From Candidatus Neomarinimicrobiota bacterium (lineage in GTDB: Bacteria > Fidelibacterota > Marinisomatia > Marinisomatales > S15-B10): 43,815 bases of DNA. The translations under genes and the position numbers were made by a program. Below are positions 26,243-33,720 of the stretch, one piece after another. The notes beneath the pieces are model-generated. The model did no database searches. It saw only the letters and a list, made by a program, of their open reading frames with translations, and had not been told where the DNA came from. Every line of letters starts with the position of its first letter. Positions within the stretch are counted from its first letter, which is position 1. The stretch is taken from contig JAZGBI010000031.1 of NCBI GenBank assembly GCA_036476315.1, positions 1 to 43,815 on the forward strand, in the 5' to 3' direction.

Positions 26243-29200
26243 ATGATGAAAGGAGGCTCATTTCCCGTGAGGATGGCACGGATAGGACTGTATATCCTGA
26301 TGTGTCTTGTTTGGCATGCCTCTGAGCTGGGGGCATCCTCCAACCGCAAGGAAAAGATGAGGGACCAGAAGCGGCGCCTGGAAAAGGCGGCGCGCAGTAT
26401 CGATTATGCCGTGGGCGTCATCGATGCCGGAAAGATTCAGCACGGTCTCGACAACAGTGGAAACCTGGCGAGTATTTGGGGATGGAACAAAGAGATCTAC
26501 CTGGCCCTTCCCGGAGCCTGGTACAAAGGATATGGCTACATCCCCAGCCTCTCCATGATGATTGGGGTTCCGGAAGGCCCATGGACACCCAGGTACTGGA
26601 GCCCCGCCAAGGGAGATTCAATGAGTTTGGGTCCCACCGTTACCGAAACGGATGTGGGGGGTGACTGGGGTCCCGCTGATGGACACCAGGGGAAATACCA
26701 TTCAAGTAATGTCTTCATCGATGAAGTGGCCGCCAGAGGATCTCCTCCCCACTATCCCCTCATGGCAACCAGCACCAATGAGCTGACCTGGCCTGAAACA
26801 GGCTGGCCGGGAGATTGGGCCATGGATCCCGGTCCAGATGGTATCGCCCGGACAGATGACGATGTTGAGCTTGAAGGTGAGTTTACAGGTGACCAGGAGT
26901 TGTTCTTCGTCATGAATGATTTCGACTTGAATAACAAGGGGTTGAAGTATGGCGAAGCGGATGACGATCCAACACAGGGGTATTCCCTCGGTGTTGAGAT
27001 GAACATTCAGGCCATCGGGTATGGACGCTCGTTTGCGGAGGACCTCATTTTTTTTCCCATGAAAATAGTGTACACGGGGCAAGACACCTTGAAAGGTGTC
27101 TATCTCGGATTTTATATCGACGTCGATGCCCCTGAATACGACGAAGGAGGAACCATCAACCACCGCGAAGACTGGATGGCGTTTCTCCGGGAAGAGTATG
27201 ATCCCGAGCTCGATACCACTTACCGGTACAATATGGGATACATTTACGACCAGGAGTCTGCTCCCTATGGGGGAGCCGGTCCCATTGCCTATACGTGCAT
27301 CAAGTTGCTCGAAACCCCTAAGGCCACAGAGGAAATCGATCTCGATGGTGACGGTGAGATTGATATTAAAGAAGGGGAGCAGCTGGGTATAACCGATTGG
27401 CACTGGTTCAGATGGGAGAATCGCCCGGGTGTTATTGAGAGCGAATTGCAGGAATGGGAGCAGTACAAACTACTCAGCGGAGGTAGCAAAGCGACTCTGT
27501 GGGATACTAAGAATGAAGAGTGGGGCGATTTCAAGGTGAGTCAGGGCGAACTGTTCATGGCCGACACCATGTGGGATGGGACAGTCTATGAGTTGACCTC
27601 TCTCCACACTGCGGATGATGCATGGTTTCACGCCGATGAGACCGGCAAGTTGAACACCCATTTTGACGATTACAGTATCATGGAGAGGGAGGAGTGGACA
27701 GACCTCGATTGTGTCTTCATTATGAGTTCGGGACCCTTCACGCTAATCCCGGGTGAATCCACAACTTTCTCCTTCGCCCTCATTATGGGTGATAATCTGG
27801 AAGATCTCAAACTCAACGCCCGCGCGGCCCAGATTATGTACAATCTGAACTATCTGGGAGCCGATCCGCCCCCAGCCCCAACGCTAACCGCCATTCCCGG
27901 CGATGGAGAGGTCAGGCTCTACTGGGATGCGGCGGCGGAATCTGCGGTGGATATTCTCACGCGGTATGAAGATTTTGAAGGGTATAAGATTTACAGAACA
28001 GCCGTCCATCCGGCGAATAATAAGTGGGGTGAATTAATTACGGACGGACTTGGTAATGAAATGGGATTCGAGCCAATGGCTCAGTTTGACTTGGACAATA
28101 CCATCAGTGGATTGGACCCCGAATATCCCTATTTGAACCGGGGTTCCAACACGGGCCTTCAGCACTCATGGACCGATACAGACGTAAGGAACGGTGTGAC
28201 ATACTGGTATGCAGTGACGGCCTACGATAGAGGCATAAGTGCCGAAAACGATACATCACTGAATCCGGACAATTGGGCAGAATTAAATTATCTGGAGAAT
28301 GCGAAAGGGAACAACCCTGAAAGCGTATCAAACCTGGAGGAAGTGGTGCCCGACCGGAAACCACCGGGGTACGAACCTCCAACTGTCTATGAAGTTTCGC
28401 CTGATCCCGACTCACTCGGAAAAGGATCCATTGACCTATTGCTAGTGAATCCCGATGCCGCCTCTGAAACCCATACTTATACTCTCACATTTGACGACGT
28501 CACGAGCCCTGAACGACTTCTCTATTCCGTCACAGATGACCAAGGCAATCTGCTCGTTGAGGGAAGTGATCGAACGGAAGGAGATGACGGGGGAGAGGTC
28601 TTCAACGGTTTACGGCTCATTATTAATGAATATGACATTCTGGAGTTCCTGGAGAACAGGTGGCTTCACGTGGAGGGGGATACTACCAATCTGGAGTTTG
28701 GCTCCCTAGTGGAGGCAGACACCGGGTCGGGACAACCCTGGGACTACAGTATGATGTTCAAGGAAACAGCGTCGCCGGATATGATGAGTTTTGCCATCTA
28801 CAACGTCACTCTCGGTCGAGAAAAGACCACGGCGCTTCTGGACACTTCAATCGATGTTTCCGAGGAAGAAGGGGAGTTTGAATTCGAGCTGAATGAGGTG
28901 ATAGATGGAGAAACCGTTCCCACGTGGGTGTACAATCTTTCCTGGAGAACGACTCTGACTCCGTCAGATACGGTTGTCGTGGGCACGGACACTACGATCC
29001 AGTATCAATATATTCCGGCCTGGCCTCCATCGCCTGGAGATGAGCTTTTGATTCGAACGCAGAAACCGTTGACGACCGAAGATGTGTTTCAGTTTGAGGT
29101 TGAAGGATTTTCCATGAGGGAACAGATCGAAGACGAAGAGTTGGAAGCGGTACGGGTGGTGCCCAATCCCTACATTGTGAGAGCGGACTGGGAGTTAAAT

Positions 29201-29434
29201 GCAAACCGGAAACTGCTCGCCTTCACGAATCTGCCACCCACATGTGACATTTACATTTATACCATGACCGGTGAGCTCGTGAAGAAGATCAGGCGTCGGA
29301 ATTCATCAGTCTCGAGGGAGCATTGGAACCTGCTAAACGAGAGTAATCAAGGAGTGGCCTACGGTTTGTATCTGTACGTCGTTGAGTTACCCGGAGGAAA
29401 GAAAACTACTGGGAAATTCGTTCTCATAAAGTAG
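26243..29434 (+). CDS. Large secreted protein with type IX-like C-terminal sorting domain
   Basis: A 1063-residue exported protein; the start is ATG 26243 or 26246, just after the receptor's stop codon, with GAGAGCTAGG upstream. A signal peptide ends around residue 32. Most of the chain is acidic beta-rich sequence rich in Trp, Tyr and Gly without a catalytic motif I recognise. Residues about 575-680 look like a fibronectin type III-like domain (APTLTAIPGDGEVRLYWDAA, YEGYKIYRT-type strand, GVTYWYAVTAYDR). The last ~85 residues (VRVVPNPYIVRADWE... FTNLPPTCDIYIYTMTGELVKKI ... GLYLYVVE ... GKFVLIK) form the FlgD-Ig/Por-type sorting domain common in FCB secreted proteins. A PorV-like gene lies two genes downstream. 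Likely surface-attached; function unknown. Confidence 0.85.
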   Translation: MMKGGSFPVRMARIGLYILMCLVWHASELGASSNRKEKMRDQKRRLEKAARSIDYAVGVIDAGKIQHGLDNSGNLASIWGWNKEIYLALPGAWYKGYGYIPSLSMMIGVPEGPWTPRYWSPAKGDSMSLGPTVTETDVGGDWGPADGHQGKYHSSNVFIDEVAARGSPPHYPLMATSTNELTWPETGWPGDWAMDPGPDGIARTDDDVELEGEFTGDQELFFVMNDFDLNNKGLKYGEADDDPTQGYSLGVEMNIQAIGYGRSFAEDLIFFPMKIVYTGQDTLKGVYLGFYIDVDAPEYDEGGTINHREDWMAFLREEYDPELDTTYRYNMGYIYDQESAPYGGAGPIAYTCIKLLETPKATEEIDLDGDGEIDIKEGEQLGITDWHWFRWENRPGVIESELQEWEQYKLLSGGSKATLWDTKNEEWGDFKVSQGELFMADTMWDGTVYELTSLHTADDAWFHADETGKLNTHFDDYSIMEREEWTDLDCVFIMSSGPFTLIPGESTTFSFALIMGDNLEDLKLNARAAQIMYNLNYLGADPPPAPTLTAIPGDGEVRLYWDAAAESAVDILTRYEDFEGYKIYRTAVHPANNKWGELITDGLGNEMGFEPMAQFDLDNTISGLDPEYPYLNRGSNTGLQHSWTDTDVRNGVTYWYAVTAYDRGISAENDTSLNPDNWAELNYLENAKGNNPESVSNLEEVVPDRKPPGYEPPTVYEVSPDPDSLGKGSIDLLLVNPDAASETHTYTLTFDDVTSPERLLYSVTDDQGNLLVEGSDRTEGDDGGEVFNGLRLIINEYDILEFLENRWLHVEGDTTNLEFGSLVEADTGSGQPWDYSMMFKETASPDMMSFAIYNVTLGREKTTALLDTSIDVSEEEGEFEFELNEVIDGETVPTWVYNLSWRTTLTPSDTVVVGTDTTIQYQYIPAWPPSPGDELLIRTQKPLTTEDVFQFEVEGFSMREQIEDEELEAVRVVPNPYIVRADWELNANRKLLAFTNLPPTCDIYIYTMTGELVKKIRRRNSSVSREHWNLLNESNQGVAYGLYLYVVELPGGKKTTGKFVLIK

Positions 29435-29442
29435 GAGGTCCG

Positions 29443-30294
29443 GTGATCTCAAACAGGATACTGAAATATCTTGCAGCTTTTGCGTTTGTTCCTCTCTTTT
29501 TGATGGTGAGCTGTGAAAGAGAAGAGGACGTTACAGGTCCCGCAACGGAGACCCTGAGGCCTGCGGAAGCGGAGATAAGCGTGGACAGATCCACAATTCT
29601 CTCAGGAGGGAGGGACTCATCACATTGGGATATTAAGCTATTTCAAGCGAACGGTGACGATATGGCTGCTTTTGAATCAGCTTATACTCTGGAATTGCTC
29701 ACGGATCGCCACGGATATTTCCTCGATAACGGGGATGTGGCCAGGCGCATTACCGTTACGACCGATGCCAATGGTGAAGCAAGTCTGAATTTCTATGGGT
29801 CCCGGGAGCCTGGAATCTCTGAGACATTGATCTGGGGGGAGGGCTTCGGTCCCCAGACGGTAACGGTGAGCGTAGTTGCCGGGTTTCCATATTACATCGT
29901 TCTCGAATTCAAGGATCCCGGGGAGCCGGAGTGGATGTCTACAGACAGTCTGGTCTCCGGGGAGCATTTTTCAAAGCCGGATTCCACGATGGTTCGCATA
30001 ACGATCCTGAATGAAGACCAGCTGCCTCTGGAAGGCGTCCAGGTGAATCTGAACAACGGCTCCCCGGCAATCGGCGGGGGATTGTATGGCTACTTCAAGT
30101 CCATAGCACCCGAGAAGGATCTATCTTATGGCTCCGCTACCACTGGCGTTTCGGGCATTGCCAGCGACTTCTACTACTCTGATGTTGTTCCGGTATCAGG
30201 GAACCCGGTTACTGTGGAGATTGTTGCCCAGGTGGACTCAGCCCGTTTCGGAAGAATCATTTCCAGCAAGTTTCTCACGATTTCGCCTCCCTAA
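29443..30294 (+). CDS. Lipoprotein with Ig-like domains
   Basis: A 283-residue lipoprotein. The GTG at 29443 follows the previous stop by 8 nt and has AGGAGG 5 nt upstream. A signal peptide ends in the lipobox LMVSC (Cys near residue 24), followed by acidic residues. The rest appears to be two immunoglobulin-like beta-sandwiches of the invasin/Big_1 type: residues about 42-145 (AEISVDRSTILSGGRDSSHWDIKLFQANGDDM..., TTDANGEASLNFYG) and 150-283 (VRITILNEDQLPLEGVQVNLNNG..., TGVSGIASDFYYSD). It is probably an accessory surface or periplasmic subunit of the receptor/exoprotein assembly, in the position SusD would occupy in a Sus locus, but it has no SusD-like TPR fold. Confidence 0.8.
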   Translation: MISNRILKYLAAFAFVPLFLMVSCEREEDVTGPATETLRPAEAEISVDRSTILSGGRDSSHWDIKLFQANGDDMAAFESAYTLELLTDRHGYFLDNGDVARRITVTTDANGEASLNFYGSREPGISETLIWGEGFGPQTVTVSVVAGFPYYIVLEFKDPGEPEWMSTDSLVSGEHFSKPDSTMVRITILNEDQLPLEGVQVNLNNGSPAIGGGLYGYFKSIAPEKDLSYGSATTGVSGIASDFYYSDVVPVSGNPVTVEIVAQVDSARFGRIISSKFLTISPP

Positions 30295-30315
30295 CCAACT
30301 GGAGAAAACGAGAGA

Positions 30316-31335
30316 ATGAAGAAGTTGTTATGTCTGTTCGTTACCGCTGCCGTCCTGGCTCCACTCGCCGGTCAGGATGACGGGGAATTCACCAAGGGCG
30401 GCACGTCCGCAGCCCAATTCCTGAAGTTCCCCGTGGACGCTCGCTCGTCTTCCCTGGGTGGTACGCATTCGGGAATCTACGGGGATGTGGCTTCCCTTCA
30501 CTGGAATCCCGCGGGGATCGCCGCAATCGACAGGTTTGCTTTGGCTGTTTCCTATTTCGATTTGTTCGTGGGAATCAAACATTCCTTCCTCGGTTTTGTC
30601 ACCAAGGTGGGAGGAAGCGGTGCCATTGGTATCAGTGCAATCGTTCTCAGTTCAGGGGTAATTGAAGAGACGACGATTGATGAGCCTGAGGGGACAGGTG
30701 CAATATTCAGCGTGATGAACTATGCACTGGGTCTGAGCTATGCAAGGTACATGACACAGTGGCTGATGCTCGGTGCAACGGTCAAATACGTAAGAGAAGA
30801 CCTCTGGCACGAGACAGCACAGGCAGTGGCAGTTGACATCGGATCGGTCCTCGAAACAGGGATATGGGGCATGAAGCTGGGAATGAGCGTCTCTAACCTG
30901 GGACCGGATATGACACTTGAAGGTCAAGATCTCCTCCTACCGCTGGAGCAGCCCGGATTTACTGATGCCAGAGGGGCTAGACTCAAGACCGAAGCTTGGC
31001 CATTACCATGGAGATTTCAGGCGGGCGTGGCGGTGGACATCATTGGTGGATCCAACCAGACCTTTTCCAGTGACGTTTCCCGCGTCACGGTGCTGAGCCA
31101 GTACGAAGAAGTCAATGACGCAGGGACCAGGGGCAATTTTGGAATTGAATACCAGTGGAACAAGATGGTGTCAATCAGGACAGGATATTTCTCCGGATAC
31201 GATACCGCAAGACTTTCCTACGGTCTCGGTGGATCCTTCAGTATGGGAACTAACCAGTTGCAGCTCGACTACGCCCTGGTCGATTTTGCCAGATTGGGCT
31301 ATGTTCACCAGACCACTCTGGGCGTGAAGTTTTAG
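30316..31335 (+). CDS. PorV/PorQ-family outer-membrane beta-barrel protein
   Basis: A 339-residue outer-membrane protein. A purine-rich GGAGAAAACGAGAG precedes the ATG and the signal peptide ends near LAG-Q (residue 20). The family signature is clear: GTSAAQFLKFPVDARSSSLGGTHSGIYGDVASLHWNPAGIA, with alternating hydrophobic strands and a terminal aromatic residue (GVKF). PorV is the outer-membrane shuttle of the type IX secretion system, delivering sorting-domain cargo to the cell surface; many FCB genomes have several paralogues encoded next to their cargo. Its position two genes after a sorting-domain protein supports a dedicated or preferred cargo (inference). It is the last gene before a 233-bp regulatory-looking gap. 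Confidence 0.9.
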   Translation: MKKLLCLFVTAAVLAPLAGQDDGEFTKGGTSAAQFLKFPVDARSSSLGGTHSGIYGDVASLHWNPAGIAAIDRFALAVSYFDLFVGIKHSFLGFVTKVGGSGAIGISAIVLSSGVIEETTIDEPEGTGAIFSVMNYALGLSYARYMTQWLMLGATVKYVREDLWHETAQAVAVDIGSVLETGIWGMKLGMSVSNLGPDMTLEGQDLLLPLEQPGFTDARGARLKTEAWPLPWRFQAGVAVDIIGGSNQTFSSDVSRVTVLSQYEEVNDAGTRGNFGIEYQWNKMVSIRTGYFSGYDTARLSYGLGGSFSMGTNQLQLDYALVDFARLGYVHQTTLGVKF

Positions 31336-31337
31336 CC

Positions 31338-31369
31338 TGATTAATTCATGAGTACTCGTGAATTAATCA
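31338..31369. promoter_or_regulatory. 32-bp near-perfect palindrome after the PorV-like gene
   Basis: Each 16-base half mirrors the other (left half begins TGATTAATTCA, right half ends TGAATTAATCA) with a single T/G mismatch pair that would wobble in RNA. It starts 3 bp after the stop codon. As RNA it gives a 14-bp stem, possibly a terminator without a U-tract or a stabilising 3' hairpin; as DNA it may be an operator for the downstream peptidase gene. Confidence 0.55.
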
Positions 31370-31568
31370 CCCTTCCCCGCATTCTGCGGAATCTTCCACG
31401 GGCCACATGTTTCGATAACTTTCGGAACTGCCTGCCTGGCGGTCAGACAGGCGGGGTTAACCCCACCACAGGCAGCCTTCGGTGACAGGTTAGAGCTGCC
31501 GCGATATTTCTGTTTTATCCACTCTCGCTGTTTGCCTGCCAATACATACTTTAAAAGGAGGAGTCATC
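31370..31568. promoter_or_regulatory. Structured leader region upstream of oligopeptidase B
   Basis: This region holds two competing stems: 31431-31438 with 31448-31455 (8 bp, one wobble), and CTGCCTG 31428-31434 with CAGGCAG 31469-31475 (7 bp, perfect). They overlap and so are mutually exclusive. It also holds the perfect palindrome GGGGTTAACCCC at 31453-31464, 104 bp before the start codon. A ribosome-binding site, AAAGGAGG, lies at about 31555-31562. GCCTGCC-type hairpins are common extragenic repeats, so the structure need not be regulatory. Confidence 0.45.
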
Positions 31569-33677
31569 ATGCATGTCTTTAGTTTGAGTTTCGCTGTCAT
31601 TCTATTCTTTAGTGTCATGGCCTCTGAAGCGTCAAAACAAAAACCCCCGGTTGGCAAGGTCAGTCCAAAACGTTTGGAAGAACATGGGAATGTCCGGATT
31701 GACAATTACTACTGGCTGAAGGAACGGGACGACCCAGAGGTCATCAGCTACCTTGAGGCAGAGAATGAGTATACCGAAGCCGTCATGGCCCACACGGAGA
31801 AGTTCCAGGAGTTTCTCTTTGAAGAAATCAAAGGGAGAATCAAGCAGACAGACATTTCCGTTCCATACAGACTGGATGATTACTACTATTATTACAGGTA
31901 CGAAGATGGAAAAGAGTATCCTATCCACTGCCGTAAGCGGGACTCTCTTGATGGACCTGAGGAGATAATGCTTGATGTCAATCTGGTGGCCAGGGGACAC
32001 GAATTCTGTTCCGTTCGAGGACGTGAAGTGAGTTCGGGACAGAATATTCTCGCTTTTGCCGTTGACACGATCGGTCGGCGCAAATACACAATCCATTTCA
32101 AGAACCTTGATAACGGGGAGGCGTACGGGGACGTGATCACAGAGGTCAGCGGAAACTTGGCGTGGGCAAACGACAACAAAACTCTGTTCTACGCCAAACA
32201 GGATTCCCTCACCCTCCGGTCGTATCAGATATACCGCCACGCTCTGGGGACGGACGTATCCCAGGATGAGCTGGTGTACGAGGAAAAAGACGAGACGTTT
32301 TCGAGTTATGTGTGGAGAACGAAGTCGAAAAAGTATCTGATGATAGGCTCTTTCCAGACTCTGAGTCATGAATACAGATTCCTGGACGCGGACGATCCCT
32401 CAGGTGAATTCAAGGTGTTTCTGAAACGCGAGCCTGATCATGAGTACGATGTGGATCATTTTCAGGACAAGTTTTACATTCGAACGAATTTCCGTGCCAG
32501 GAATTTTCGTCTTATGGAGACACCAACGGAGAAAACGGGCAGAGAAAACTGGAGGGAGCTGATCCCGAACCGGGACGATGTATTCTTGTCGGGATTCACC
32601 CTTTTCAGGGATCACCTGGTACTCCAAGAGAGGAAGAAAGGACTGGTTCATATTCGCATCGTACCGTGGAGTGATGAGGAAGAACATGATCTTGATTTCG
32701 GCGAACCGGCCTACCTGGCGTACGTGGCTAATAATCCTGACATGAATACTCCTGTTCTCCGGTACGGGTATACCTCGATGACCACACCGAATTCCGTCTT
32801 TGATTACAACATGGAGACACGTGATAAGACGCTGATGAAACGGGACGAGGTGTTGGGTGGTTTCGATTCCAACAATTATGAAACGCTGCGTCTGTTCGCT
32901 ACGGCGGATGATGGCATCGAGATTCCCATATCCATCGTCTACCGCAAAGGCAAGAAGAATGGCGGCAATCCACTGCTGTTGTACGGATACGGTTCATACG
33001 GAGCAAGCATGGATGCGACTTTCAGCTCTCCAAGACTGAGTCTTATAGATCGAGGTTTCATCTATGCCATCGCCCACGTGCGGGGAGGACAAGAGCTTGG
33101 ACGTGCGTGGTATGAGGATGGGAAGCTGTTGAAGAAAAAGAATACGTTTACCGATTTCATCGCATGCGCAGAATATCTCATCCAGGAAGGGTACACCAGT
33201 TCAGATGAATTGTATGCCATGGGTGGGAGCGCGGGAGGATTGCTGATGGGTGCGGTTGTTAATATGGCTCCAGATCTATTTAACGGAGTTGTGGCCAGGG
33301 TGCCTTGGGTTGATATCGTTACCACCATGCTTGACTCGGAAATTCCTCTTACCACGAGTGAATATGACGAATGGGGAGATCCCAATGATAAGAAATACTA
33401 CGACTATATGTTGTCCTACTCTCCTTACGATAATGTTGTGGCCCGGGACTATCCAAATCTTCTGGTAACGACGGGATTGCACGATTCCCAGGTCCAATAC
33501 TGGGAGCCTGCAAAGTGGGTCGCCAAGCTGCGGGCAGTGAAGACAGACGGCAATAGGCTCCTCTTAAAAACCAACATGCAAGCCGGACACGGGGGACGTA
33601 CCGGTAGATACAAGCGCTATGAGGATACCGCGTTCATCTATGCCTTCCTCCTCGATCTTGCGGAAATTACCAAATGA
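31569..33677 (+). CDS. ptrB: Secreted oligopeptidase B-like S9A peptidase
   Basis: A 702-residue S9A serine peptidase, closer to oligopeptidase B (protease II) than to prolyl oligopeptidase. The C-terminal signature GHGGRTGRYKRYEDTAFIYAFLL is PtrB-like. The triad is Ser554 (GGSAGG), Asp639 (GLHDSQV) and His674 (AGHGG). PtrB enzymes cleave short peptides after Arg or Lys. Unlike the E. coli enzyme, this one has a short signal peptide (MHVFSLSFAVILFFSVMASEAS), so it should act outside the cytoplasm. An AAAGGAGG sits 6-7 nt before the ATG. A TonB receptor gene follows 43 bp downstream. With the prolyl oligopeptidase at 5260 it gives two secreted S9A peptidases of different cleavage preference in one window. 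Confidence 0.93.
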   Translation: MHVFSLSFAVILFFSVMASEASKQKPPVGKVSPKRLEEHGNVRIDNYYWLKERDDPEVISYLEAENEYTEAVMAHTEKFQEFLFEEIKGRIKQTDISVPYRLDDYYYYYRYEDGKEYPIHCRKRDSLDGPEEIMLDVNLVARGHEFCSVRGREVSSGQNILAFAVDTIGRRKYTIHFKNLDNGEAYGDVITEVSGNLAWANDNKTLFYAKQDSLTLRSYQIYRHALGTDVSQDELVYEEKDETFSSYVWRTKSKKYLMIGSFQTLSHEYRFLDADDPSGEFKVFLKREPDHEYDVDHFQDKFYIRTNFRARNFRLMETPTEKTGRENWRELIPNRDDVFLSGFTLFRDHLVLQERKKGLVHIRIVPWSDEEEHDLDFGEPAYLAYVANNPDMNTPVLRYGYTSMTTPNSVFDYNMETRDKTLMKRDEVLGGFDSNNYETLRLFATADDGIEIPISIVYRKGKKNGGNPLLLYGYGSYGASMDATFSSPRLSLIDRGFIYAIAHVRGGQELGRAWYEDGKLLKKKNTFTDFIACAEYLIQEGYTSSDELYAMGGSAGGLLMGAVVNMAPDLFNGVVARVPWVDIVTTMLDSEIPLTTSEYDEWGDPNDKKYYDYMLSYSPYDNVVARDYPNLLVTTGLHDSQVQYWEPAKWVAKLRAVKTDGNRLLLKTNMQAGHGGRTGRYKRYEDTAFIYAFLLDLAEITK

Positions 33678-33720
33678 TGTGAAAGGCTTTCACCCTGGGC
33701 TATTCTAGAAAAGCGGAATC

